Origin: Burkholderiales bacterium
GTDB lineage: Bacteria > Pseudomonadota > Gammaproteobacteria > Burkholderiales > CAIKXV01
Reading direction: 5' to 3'
DNA length: 6,725 bases
NCBI GenBank assembly: GCA_019751575.1
Contig: JAIENF010000394.1
Location: 1 to 6,725 of the forward strand
The translations under genes and the position numbers were made by a program. Shown here in pieces: positions 1-6,618 of this stretch; the first letter of the stretch is position 1; each line of letters begins with the position of its first letter. The notes beneath the pieces were generated by a model. That model saw only the letters and a list, made by a program, of their open reading frames with translations. It searched no databases and had not been told where the DNA came from.

Positions 1-531
1 GCGGTCGTGGTGGCCGACCATCGCCGAACCGGCACCGCTGCGCGTCCAGTTGCCGCAGGTCCGGTCGTCGCCGGCCGGGAAGGCCGTGCCGTCGGGACGC
101 GACCCGGTCAGGATGTCGTGCATGTTCGGCTTCTCGGTGCGCCCGTTGAGGCGGACGCCCTTGTCGGTCAGCGCCGTCTGCAGGTTCAGGTTGTTGTTGC
201 CATGCAGTTCGGCCACGCTCGCGGCGATCACTTCACCCTTCGCGTTGACCCACGGGCCGCGGCCGATCCGGTCGCGCGCGTTGACGGCCGGCGCATCCGG
301 CGTGGCCTGCGTGCTCAGGTAGGCGCGCCAGGTGCGGCGGCCGCCGGCACCGGCTTCGTTTGCAAGCCTCTGGCAGAGCGCGTCGGCACCGGCGAGGCCC
401 CCGAAGTCCGCACCCTTGCCCGAGTCGACGCTGGTGATGAAGAAGGTCATCGGCGACTTCGGCTCATCGATCAGCATGCAACCGGTCAATGCCGTTGCGG
501 ACGCGACCAGCGCCCATTTCCTGAGATTCAT
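1..531 (-). CDS. Lectin/endostatin-like lipoprotein, C-terminus cut by window edge
   Basis: This is a partial gene: 177 codons are visible, open to base 1, and the C-terminus lies outside the window. The N-terminus is a lipoprotein signal: M-N-L-R-K, a short hydrophobic stretch, then the lipobox L15-T-G-C18, so the mature protein should be lipidated at Cys18. The domain begins FFITSVDSGKGADFGGLAGAD near residue 30, with C53 in a DALCQ motif, then TWRAYLST (67-74), ARDRIGRGPW (85-94), HDILTGSRPDGTAF (138-151) and TCGNWTRSG (158-166). From memory, this pattern marks a family of proteobacterial exported proteins with a C-type-lectin/endostatin-like fold, often labelled lectin; the biological ligand is not known to me. 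The family normally ends with another Cys-containing block, which would be off the window. The ATG at 531 is supported by a GGGGGAG purine run about ten bases upstream and by the well-placed signal. Confidence is high for a lipoprotein and moderate for the fold. Confidence 0.82.
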   Translation of the reverse strand, partial: MNLRKWALVASATALTGCMLIDEPKSPMTFFITSVDSGKGADFGGLAGADALCQRLANEAGAGGRRTWRAYLSTQATPDAPAVNARDRIGRGPWVNAKGEVIAASVAELHGNNNLNLQTALTDKGVRLNGRTEKPNMHDILTGSRPDGTAFPAGDDRTCGNWTRSGAGSAMVGHHDR

Positions 532-563
532 TCCTGTGCACTCCCCCTGAAGTTGTCCGGACG

Positions 564-585
564 GGCTGCATGCCCCCATGCAGCC
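564..585. other. Perfect 9-bp hairpin upstream of the lipoprotein gene
   Basis: GGCTGCATG at 564-572 is the exact reverse complement of CATGCAGCC at 577-585, with a 4-base loop of C (G on the minus strand). It lies 33-54 bases before the lipoprotein ATG and about 84 bases after the dps stop. No T-run follows on either strand, so a classical intrinsic terminator is not shown. It could be a leader hairpin of the lipoprotein mRNA, an RNA-stabilising 3' end for dps, or an operator. Confidence 0.5.
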
Positions 586-596
586 GCGTGCGGAGT

Positions 597-629
597 GTGC
601 ACCTTTACCGACCTGCGGCAAAGGTTCAC
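597..629. other. Imperfect 14-bp inverted repeat between dps and the lipoprotein gene
   Basis: The arms 597-610 and 616-629 pair at 12 of 14 positions (GTG, ACCTTT and CCG segments pair; 600/626 and 607/619 do not) around a 5-base loop. The element starts 40 bases after the dps stop on the minus strand. No T-run follows. It may be a dps 3'-end hairpin or a protein-binding palindrome. Together with the 564-585 hairpin it fills much of the gap. Confidence 0.45.
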
Positions 630-668
630 CGGGCGGGAGCGGGCGTCAGGCCGGGGGGATGCGCCGCG

Positions 669-1169
669 TCATTCCTCGAGCAGCGAACGCAGCATCCAGG
701 CGGCCTGCTCGTGCACCGTGAGGCGCTGGGTCAGCAGGTCTGCGGTCGGCTCGTCGCCCGCCTTCTCCACGACCGGGAAGATCGATCGTGCGGTGCGCGC
801 GACCGCCTCGTGGCCCTGGACCAGGATCGCGACCATCTCGAGTGCCGCCGGCCGTGTCTCGGGCGCATCCTTCAATGAAGTCAGGCGCCCGAACTGCGCA
901 TACGAGCCCGGTGCGATGTGCCCGAGCGAACGGATGCGCTCGGCGATCGGATCGACGGCGTTCCAGAGCTCGGTGTACTGGACCATGAACATCGCGTGCA
1001 GCGTGTTGAACATCGGCCCGTTCACGTTCCAGTGGAAATTGTGCGTGGTCAGGTACAGGGTATAGGTGTCGGCCAGGAGCTTCGACAGCCCGCCGGCGAT
1101 CGCCGCGCGGTCCTTTTCGCCGATGCCGATGTCGATGCGGGGTGCCTTGCCGGCGCTGCGTTTTGCCAA
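669..1169 (-). CDS. dps: Dps-family ferritin-like DNA-protection protein
   Basis: This is a 166-residue protein of normal Dps length. Dps proteins form 12-subunit cytoplasmic shells that oxidise Fe(II) with peroxide, store the iron and often coat DNA. Visible signatures are HNFHWNV at 43-49, H58, D73 and E77 in VDPIAERIR, and the C-terminal AD-LL-QR--HE--AWMLR block. By spacing, H46, H58, D73 and E77 match the inter-subunit ferroxidase ligands of the family. The further acidic ligand expected four residues after H58 is Met62 here. The N-terminal tail (K3, R4, K8, R11) is basic, as in DNA-binding Dps. The start is TTG at 1169, chosen because AAGGAG lies six bases upstream and the N-terminus then has the usual length. 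The methyltransferase gene lies upstream on the same strand, 138 bp away. The family assignment is firm; DNA binding is inferred. Confidence 0.93.
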   Translation of the reverse strand: MAKRSAGKAPRIDIGIGEKDRAAIAGGLSKLLADTYTLYLTTHNFHWNVNGPMFNTLHAMFMVQYTELWNAVDPIAERIRSLGHIAPGSYAQFGRLTSLKDAPETRPAALEMVAILVQGHEAVARTARSIFPVVEKAGDEPTADLLTQRLTVHEQAAWMLRSLLEE

Positions 1170-1175
1170 GGGATT

Positions 1176-1181
1176 CTCCTT
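1176..1181 (-). promoter_or_regulatory. Ribosome binding site fixing the TTG start of dps
   Basis: On the minus strand this reads AAGGAG, with six bases to the TTG codon at 1169. It is the strongest Shine-Dalgarno match in the window. No ATG in this frame would give a sensible Dps N-terminus, so it decides the start. Confidence 0.75.
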
Positions 1182-1188
1182 CGGGTTT

Positions 1189-1203
1189 CCCGGTCCGACC
1201 GGG
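1189..1203. other. 15-base palindrome in the dps leader
   Basis: CCCGGTC and GACCGGG are perfect 7-base arms around a single central base. GGGTTT occurs as a direct repeat at 1183-1188 and 1201-1206. The palindrome is 20-34 bases upstream of the dps start, where an operator or a leader hairpin could act. It does not resemble an OxyR or Fur site that I can recognise. In such GC-rich DNA, chance is a real alternative. Confidence 0.3.
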
Positions 1204-1307
1204 TTTCTGGATCGTCGATCGGCCGCCCGGCAGGTGCACCGCGCCGTCGGCCAGCGAGGGCTGCTGCACGCAGAAAACGCGCCTGCGCCAAGCCACGCTC
1301 GCCGGGC

Positions 1308-2300
1308 TCAGCGCGCGACCCGGGCTTCCCACTTCGCGGTGGTGGCGGCCGAGCGTGCATTGAACGTCGCCGTGCCGGCGACGCCGTCCCCCTTCACCAC
1401 CCCGTCGAATTCGTGCCGGAAGCGTTCCGCGCGGCCGGACGGCTCGAGCGCGAAGCGCAGGCGCTCGCCATCGATGCGCAGGCCGGCGAGGTCGAGCGGC
1501 TGCCCGTTCAGCGTCGCCTTGCCGGTGAGCATCTGGTAGGACTGGGACACCGCGATCTCGACCCGCCCGCCGCCCTGCGCCGCAGGAAGGTCGAAGGTCC
1601 AGCGCCCGGCCACCGGTGCGGGGACCGTCCACAGCAGCAACGTGCTGTGCCGGTCACGACCGACCGGCTTGTCGGGAACGAACATCCGCAACGTCATGTC
1701 CGGCTGCCATTCCGGCAGCATCGCATAGTCGTGCGACACGATGCGCGTCCCCGGGCGCAGCGCGGCCAGCTTCGGCGTGAGCAGCTGCATCACCTTGGGC
1801 AGCAGGTAGACGCTGATCACCGTCGCCTTGGAGAAGTCGGATTCGAACAGGTCCTGGGTGAGGAACTGCGCCCGGTCGCTGATGCCCAGCTTCTTTGCCG
1901 CCAGCCGGCTGCGTTCGATCAGCCGCGGATCGATCTCGATGCCATGCCCGCGCGCGCCGAACTTCGTCACCGCCGTCAGCACGATCCGCCCGTCCCCGGA
2001 GCCGATGTCGATCAGGTAGTCGGCCTTGCCGACGCCCGCGAGGTGAAGCATGCGCTCGACCACGTCCGCAGGCGTCGGCACGTAGGGAGTATCGGTGTCT
2101 TCGTCGACGATGCCCGCATCGGGCGCAGCGCGCGTGACGGGCGCGGCGCCAGCCTGCGCCCAGGCCGTCGCCGACGACAGCGGTACGGCGAGCGCCACCG
2201 ACAGCAGGGCCGCGGCAAGCACCCGGCCGGATCGTGCCGGGCAGGTGCACAGGGGGCCGGCCGCATGGGCCGTGCGGCTGGAATCGGGATACGGCTTCAT
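1308..2300 (-). CDS. Exported class I SAM-dependent methyltransferase-like protein
   Basis: This encodes 330 residues. A long polar n-region is followed by a hydrophobic stretch (about 27-46) and a plausible signal-peptidase site after A46-W-A48, so export or membrane anchoring is predicted. Next comes a Rossmann-type methyltransferase domain (about 73-225): VPTPADVVERML at 74-85, the SAM-binding motif I IDIGSGDG at 97-104, the acidic E122 in GIEIDP, QDLFE at 149-153, then VYLLP and LRPGTRIVSHDY at 181-192. Residues from about 230 form a second, probably beta-rich domain beginning GRWTFDLP. The first domain resembles the bacterial SAM-methyltransferases whose eukaryotic relatives include the ATPSCKMT-type lysine methyltransferases; that link is from memory and the substrate is unknown. 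The ATG at 2300 was chosen over in-frame upstream codons because AAAGG lies six bases before it and the frame then starts at the export signal. It is divergent from the spermidine-synthase-like gene. Confidence 0.85.
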   Translation of the reverse strand: MKPYPDSSRTAHAAGPLCTCPARSGRVLAAALLSVALAVPLSSATAWAQAGAAPVTRAAPDAGIVDEDTDTPYVPTPADVVERMLHLAGVGKADYLIDIGSGDGRIVLTAVTKFGARGHGIEIDPRLIERSRLAAKKLGISDRAQFLTQDLFESDFSKATVISVYLLPKVMQLLTPKLAALRPGTRIVSHDYAMLPEWQPDMTLRMFVPDKPVGRDRHSTLLLWTVPAPVAGRWTFDLPAAQGGGRVEIAVSQSYQMLTGKATLNGQPLDLAGLRIDGERLRFALEPSGRAERFRHEFDGVVKGDGVAGTATFNARSAATTAKWEARVAR

Positions 2301-2331
2301 CGACGACCTTTCAGCGAATTCCTGGGGAACG

Positions 2332-2340
2332 AGTCTAGCA
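2332..2340 (-). promoter_or_regulatory. Possible extended -10 box for the methyltransferase gene
   Basis: The minus strand reads TGC then TAGACT, an extended -10 form matching TATAAT at four of six positions. It would place transcription start about 25 bases before the ATG at 2300. No good -35 box is seen at 16-18 bases. The call is weak. Confidence 0.25.
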
Positions 2341-2388
2341 AACGCCGCAGGCGGCAATTTGACCGGTGCGGCGGCATCGCGCCAGCCG

Positions 2389-2394
2389 TACAAT
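2389..2394 (+). promoter_or_regulatory. Possible -10 box for the spermidine-synthase-like gene
   Basis: TACAAT matches the -10 consensus at five of six positions and would start transcription near 2401, about 50 bases before the ATG at 2452. A TTGACC sits at 2359-2364, but its 24-base spacing is too long for a standard sigma-70 promoter. The call is therefore weak. Confidence 0.25.
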
Positions 2395-2451
2395 CCGCGA
2401 CCGCGAGAATACCCCGTCGTCGTCCAGGCGACCCGTTCCGGACCTTCATCC

Positions 2452-4119
2452 ATGTTCCTGCTGCACGCGATCATCTTTTCCACCGGCGGCGCGATCCTCG
2501 CGCTGGAACTGCTCGCATCCCGGATCATGACGCCCTACTTCGGCGTGAGCATCTACATCTGGACCGGCATCCTTTCGATCACCCTCGTCGCGCTGGCTGC
2601 CGGCTACTGGTGCGGCGGGCTGGTGACCCATTCCAGCCGGAAGCCCTCGATCGAACGGCTGGCGCAGTGGTACCTGGCACAACCGGCCTGGGCCGGGCTG
2701 GCGATCGTCGGCGCCTGCCTGGTCTACCCGTACGCCTTCCATTCGCTGGCCAGCTTCGACCTGGTGGTCGGCGCCTTCATCGCATGCATGGTCCTGCTGT
2801 TCCTGCCGTTGCTGACCACCTCGGCGATGAACCCGCTGCTGGTGGCGATCATGACGCAATCGGCGATGTCCGCAGCGTCCCGGCGCGATTCGAAGCCGGC
2901 GCGGGGCGACGATCGGCAGGCTGCGGTCCTCGAGCAGCTGGACGCCGGTTCCGGCCGGGTGTTCTTCGTCAGCACGGTGGGCTCGGTGGCGGGGGTCATC
3001 GTCACCGCCTTCGTGCTGATGCCGTACATGTCCAACTACAACGCGGTGCTGGCTGTCGCGCTGGTGCTGTCCGTGCTGTCGCTCGCCGGCGCGCTGCGTC
3101 CCCCGGTGCCGGTGGCGAGCCGCAGCCGGCTGCTCGCCGTCGGCATCGCAGGCACGCTGGCCTCGGGCGGCCTGCTCGCATTTTCCGACACCTACCTGGA
3201 CCGCATGTGGCCGGCGCGGTACGGCGGCATCGAGTGGAAGAAGACCGCAGAGTACGGTTCCCTGTTCGGCACCGTGAAGATCCTCGCCGGGCCGGTGGAC
3301 GCCCAGCCGGATGCACAGCTGCGCATCTATTTCCAGGACGGCCTGGTGCAGAACACGCTCGATGCCGCGAACCGGTCGCAGTCGTTCTTCACCTACGGGC
3401 TCGAGGGGCTGGTGCAGGCCTACCGGCCCCAGGCATCGAGCGCACTGGTGCTCGGACTGGGTGCGGGCGTGGTGCCGATGACGCTCGCGCGAAACGGGGT
3501 CGATGTCACCGCGGTCGAGATCGACCCGGTCTCGTTCGAGGTCGCGCAGCGACATTTCGGCTTCGACACCGCACGGGTACGCGCGGTCGAGGCCGACGCG
3601 CGCACCTTCCTGCGCGGCTGCAAGGCCGGCTACGACGTGATCGTGGTCGACCTGTTCCATGGCGACGGCATCCCGGAGTACCTGATCACCCGTGATTTCT
3701 TCAACGACCTGCGCACCTGCCTGAAGCCGGACGGCGTGGCGGTGTTCAACACCTTCGTCGACCTCGACCGGCCGTCGGTCTACGCCCATTTCCTGGTGAC
3801 GCTGCATTCCGAACTGCCGGAGATCGTCGTCTATCGCCCGGACGCGGCCGGCGCCCGGCATGTGAACAGCTTCGTGGTCGCCAGCGCTGCCCGGCTGGTA
3901 CCGCCAGAGCCGGTGCGCCTGCGCGATGCACCGCCCAGGCATGCGGCCACGCTCCAGGCCATGCTGGAACGTCCGAACAAGCTCGATTCCGAGACCCTGC
4001 GCCGGGGGGCGATCATCACCGACGCGCGCAACACGATCTCGCTCGACATCGCCGACGCCCAGATGGCCTATCGTCGGCTGGTGATAGAGACCGTTCCGCC
4101 TGCGTTCCTGCTCAACTGA
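2452..4119 (+). CDS. Membrane-fused spermidine synthase-like protein
   Basis: This encodes 555 residues in two parts. Residues 1-245 carry about seven hydrophobic segments (near 3-22, 33-58, 79-96, 102-122, 169-193, 197-215 and 224-245), with a charged loop at 140-168. Residues from about 265 have the spermidine-synthase/methyltransferase fold: IYFQDGLVQNTL (292-303), the nucleotide-binding GLGAGVVP (335-342), acidic E356 in VEIDP, EADARTFL (380-387) and DVIVVDLFHGDGIPEYL (395-411). Fused membrane/spermidine-synthase proteins of this architecture are common in bacteria and mostly uncharacterised. Canonical synthases carry a DE--YHE polyamine-site motif soon after the DG; here that stretch reads ANRSQSFFTYGLEGL, so aminopropyl transfer to putrescine is doubtful. 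The ATG at 2452 begins directly at the first membrane helix; no clear Shine-Dalgarno precedes it, and in-frame extension upstream has no membrane or domain content. The fold is secure, the activity unknown. Confidence 0.85.
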   Translation: MFLLHAIIFSTGGAILALELLASRIMTPYFGVSIYIWTGILSITLVALAAGYWCGGLVTHSSRKPSIERLAQWYLAQPAWAGLAIVGACLVYPYAFHSLASFDLVVGAFIACMVLLFLPLLTTSAMNPLLVAIMTQSAMSAASRRDSKPARGDDRQAAVLEQLDAGSGRVFFVSTVGSVAGVIVTAFVLMPYMSNYNAVLAVALVLSVLSLAGALRPPVPVASRSRLLAVGIAGTLASGGLLAFSDTYLDRMWPARYGGIEWKKTAEYGSLFGTVKILAGPVDAQPDAQLRIYFQDGLVQNTLDAANRSQSFFTYGLEGLVQAYRPQASSALVLGLGAGVVPMTLARNGVDVTAVEIDPVSFEVAQRHFGFDTARVRAVEADARTFLRGCKAGYDVIVVDLFHGDGIPEYLITRDFFNDLRTCLKPDGVAVFNTFVDLDRPSVYAHFLVTLHSELPEIVVYRPDAAGARHVNSFVVASAARLVPPEPVRLRDAPPRHAATLQAMLERPNKLDSETLRRGAIITDARNTISLDIADAQMAYRRLVIETVPPAFLLN

Positions 4120-4135
4120 CCGGGCACTGAGGTAC

Positions 4136-4154
4136 CCTGCCATCGACGGGCAGG
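4136..4154 (+). terminator. Weak hairpin after the spermidine-synthase-like gene
   Basis: CCTGCC (4136-4141) pairs with GGCAGG (4149-4154) around a 7-base loop, 16 bases after the stop codon. There is no T-run. A second GC-rich imperfect hairpin lies at 4170-4188. Either may mark a 3' end, but neither is a standard intrinsic terminator. Confidence 0.25.
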
Positions 4155-4284
4155 TCCAGGACCGCTGAATCCGGACGGGCCGCCCGGACGTAGAAAGGAT
4201 GTCCGATCCTCCGGCAGCCGGTGCCCACGGGGCGCCGCGTCTGTCCTCACGTCAGTGCCCGGGCTCCGGCCCGCTTCCCGCCCC

Positions 4285-4293
4285 TGTTATGAT
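4285..4293 (+). promoter_or_regulatory. Extended -10 promoter box in front of dsbD
   Basis: TG-T-TATGAT is an extended -10 element with five of six matches to TATAAT, standing out in very GC-rich DNA. The region 17 bases upstream has no convincing -35, which extended -10 promoters tolerate. Transcription would start at about 4298-4304, so the ATG at 4289 would lie inside the promoter and could not be the start codon on this transcript. Confidence 0.45.
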
Positions 4294-4303
4294 CGACGTC
4301 CCG

Positions 4304-6568
4304 ATGACCGAAGCATCACGTCCAGCGCGCCGCAGGTCCATGACCCATGCCCTGCATGCAGCGGCCGCCTGGCTGATGCTGCTGGCGATGCTGTCGGCTG
4401 GCACGGTGGACGCCCAGGGGTTGCCGACCGGGCAGAACCGGGTCCAGGTGGAACTGCTCGCCGAGCCGAGCACGGTGCGTCCGGGCGAGACCTTCCATGC
4501 GCTGCTGCGCATGCGCATCAGCCCCGGCTGGCACACGTACTGGATGAACCCGGGCGATTCCGGGCTGGCCACCACCCTCGACTGGCGCCTGCCCGCGGGC
4601 GTGACGGCAGGTCCGCTGTCCTGGCCGGTGCCGAAGCGGCTTCCGGTCGGCCCGCTGATGAACTACGGCTACGAGACCGAAGTGCTGCTGCCGGTGCAGC
4701 TCAGCGTCCCGGACGGATTCGCGGGCTCGGTGCTGCAGGTGTCCGCGCAGGCCGACTGGCTGGTGTGCCGGGAAGTCTGCATCCCGGAGTCCGCGCCGGT
4801 CGGCTTCACGCTGCCGGTCGCGCCGATCGCCGCGCTGCCCGATCCGCGGTTCGCGCCACTCTTCGCCGCCGCGCGCGCCGCGTTGCCGGCGGCCACCCTG
4901 CCGGGCTGGACGACGACGGCCCGGGTCAGCGGCGCGCGGCTGCAGATCGCGCTGCGTGCACCCGAGGGCATCTCGGCAGCGCAGGGCGAAGTCTATTTCT
5001 TCAATGCGACCGAAGGACAGGTCGCGCATGCCGCGGCGCAGACGGTCGCGCACCATCGCGACGGCCTGCTGATCGAGGTGCCGCTGCTTCCGCAGCCGTT
5101 CACGCCGGTCGAGCGCATGCAGGGATTGCTCGTCGCGGCAGGCGGCTTCGGTGCCGGACAGCCGTCGGCGGCGACCATCGGCGCACCGTTTTCAACGGAC
5201 CTGCCCGACCTGGGCCCGCTGTTGACGACGACCACCGTGGCCGGCACGGCCGCTGCCGCCCCGCCTGCAGGGGCTGCTGCCCCGGCGCAGTCCTCGGCCC
5301 CCCTCGGCCTGCTGTTCGCCCTGCTGCTCGCGGCCGCCGGCGGGATCGTGCTGAACCTGATGCCCTGCGTGTTCCCGGTGCTTTCGCTGAAGGCGATGGC
5401 CATCGTCGAGCAGGCCAGTTCCGACCCGCGCGGCCTGCGCGCCAATGGCCTGGCCTTCGGCGCCGGCGTGCTCGCCTCGTTCTGGGCACTGGCCGGAACC
5501 CTGATCGCGCTGCGCGCGGGCGGCGAACAGGTCGGATGGGGATTCCAGCTGCAATCGCCACCGTTCGTCGCGGCGATGGCCGTGCTGTTCACGCTGCTCG
5601 CACTCAACCTCGCCGGCGTGTTCGAGGTCGGTTCGCGGGTCGCCGCGCTGGCCGGCAACGTGCCGGAGCGCAAGGGCCCGGCCGGGTCGTTCTTCACCGG
5701 CGTGCTCGCCGTGGCCGTGGCGGCGCCCTGCACTGCGCCATTCATGGGTGCGGCACTCGGCTATGCGCTCTCGCAGCCTGCACCGCATGCGCTGGCCGTG
5801 TTCGGCGCGCTGGCGCTCGGCATGGCCCTGCCTTACCTGCTGCTCTCGTTCGTACCCGCGCTCGCGCGGCGGCTGCCTCGGCCAGGCCGCTGGATGGTGA
5901 CCTTCCGCCAGGCGATGGTGTTCCCGCTGCTCGCGACCGTCGCCTGGCTGGCCTGGGTGCTCGGCCTGCAGTCGGGCATCGACGCCGTGTTCGGTCTGCT
6001 GGCCGGCCTGGTGCTGGTCGCACTGGCCGCATGGCTTTACGGCCGTTTCGCGGTGCCCGCAGCGACTGCGCGCACCCGGACCGCGGCGATCGTGGCCAGC
6101 CTGGCGATCGCGCTCGCCGGCGGCCTTGCTGCGTGGCCAGCACCCGGCGACGATCCTGCCGGGGGCAGCGCCAGTGCCGACCGGCGACCGGACGATGCGA
6201 CCGCCTGGCAACCATGGACTGCCGACCGGGTGGCGGAACTCCGCGCCGCCGGGCGCCCGGTGTTCATCGACTTCACCGCCGCGTGGTGCGTGACCTGCCA
6301 GGCGAACAAGCAGCTGGTGCTCGATACCCGGGCGGTGCGCGAGGCGTTCGCCGATCGCAATGTCGGCACCCTGCGCGCCGACTGGACACGGCGCGACCGC
6401 GCGATCAGCGAAGCACTGGCCGGCTATGGTCGAAGCGGAGTACCGGTGTACGTGCTGTACCTGCCGGGACAGGCCGCACCGGTGCTGCTGCCGGAACTGC
6501 TGACCCGCGACATCGTGCTTTCGGCGCTCGCGCAGGCTGGCACGCAGGCAGTCGCGGGCACGCGCTGA
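4304..6568 (+). CDS. dsbD: Thiol:disulfide interchange protein, DsbD/ScsB type
   Basis: This encodes 754 residues of the family that carries electrons from cytoplasmic thioredoxin across the inner membrane to periplasmic disulfide reductases. A signal peptide with basic R9-R-R11, a hydrophobic core (18-31) and probable cleavage at V-D-A37 leads into a periplasmic N-domain (about 45-300) with the redox pair C155/C159 in CREVCIPE. An Ala/Pro/Thr-rich linker (306-332) precedes about eight membrane helices (333-611) carrying the central pair C355 (LMPCVFP) and C476 (APCTAPF). The C-terminal thioredoxin domain has AAWCVTC with C662/C665 and the cis-proline V713-P714. All three redox pairs are intact. 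The pattern is nearer the ScsB-like branch than E. coli DsbD, whose N-domain cysteines are spaced wider. The start is uncertain: ATGs at 4199, 4289, 4304 and 4340 are in frame. 4304 keeps the basic n-region and lies downstream of the -10 box. The next gene follows 50 bp later. Confidence 0.92.
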   Translation: MTEASRPARRRSMTHALHAAAAWLMLLAMLSAGTVDAQGLPTGQNRVQVELLAEPSTVRPGETFHALLRMRISPGWHTYWMNPGDSGLATTLDWRLPAGVTAGPLSWPVPKRLPVGPLMNYGYETEVLLPVQLSVPDGFAGSVLQVSAQADWLVCREVCIPESAPVGFTLPVAPIAALPDPRFAPLFAAARAALPAATLPGWTTTARVSGARLQIALRAPEGISAAQGEVYFFNATEGQVAHAAAQTVAHHRDGLLIEVPLLPQPFTPVERMQGLLVAAGGFGAGQPSAATIGAPFSTDLPDLGPLLTTTTVAGTAAAAPPAGAAAPAQSSAPLGLLFALLLAAAGGIVLNLMPCVFPVLSLKAMAIVEQASSDPRGLRANGLAFGAGVLASFWALAGTLIALRAGGEQVGWGFQLQSPPFVAAMAVLFTLLALNLAGVFEVGSRVAALAGNVPERKGPAGSFFTGVLAVAVAAPCTAPFMGAALGYALSQPAPHALAVFGALALGMALPYLLLSFVPALARRLPRPGRWMVTFRQAMVFPLLATVAWLAWVLGLQSGIDAVFGLLAGLVLVALAAWLYGRFAVPAATARTRTAAIVASLAIALAGGLAAWPAPGDDPAGGSASADRRPDDATAWQPWTADRVAELRAAGRPVFIDFTAAWCVTCQANKQLVLDTRAVREAFADRNVGTLRADWTRRDRAISEALAGYGRSGVPVYVLYLPGQAAPVLLPELLTRDIVLSALAQAGTQAVAGTR

Positions 6569-6618
6569 TCCGCGCCGCCTTCCCTCAACCCGCGCACGAA
6601 CTGGAGACTGGATCGATC

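Noticed and set aside
7..1065. Plus-strand open frame of about 352 codons opposite the lipoprotein and dps genes
   Set aside because: It crosses two well-supported minus-strand genes and the hairpin-containing gap, and shows no recognisable motif.
2359..2394. TTGACC plus TACAAT as a matched sigma-70 promoter
   Set aside because: The spacer is 24 bases, well outside the usual 16-18, so the two boxes probably do not work together.
2301..2528. Upstream extension of the methyltransferase frame to an ATG at 2528
   Set aside because: The extension would overlap the start of the divergent membrane protein and has no domain content. The ATG at 2300 has a good ribosome site and begins at the export signal.
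918..3695. Plus-strand open frame of about 925 codons
   Set aside because: It runs antisense through dps and the methyltransferase gene and out of frame through the spermidine-synthase-like gene. The product is dominated by Arg, His, Ala and Gly with no domain, as expected of a shadow frame in GC-rich DNA.
2446..4143. Minus-strand open frame of about 565 codons opposite the spermidine-synthase-like gene
   Set aside because: Its product is low-complexity and rich in His, Gln, Arg and Gly, while the plus strand gives membrane helices and a clear SAM-binding domain.
4199..4303. Start of dsbD at ATG 4199
   Set aside because: AAAGG abuts this ATG with no spacer, the extra residues are Pro/Gly-rich ahead of the signal peptide, and the probable promoter lies downstream of it.
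5192..6211. Long minus-strand open frame opposite dsbD
   Set aside because: The plus strand encodes intact DsbD helices and redox cysteines here; the minus frame is Arg/Gly/His-rich shadow.
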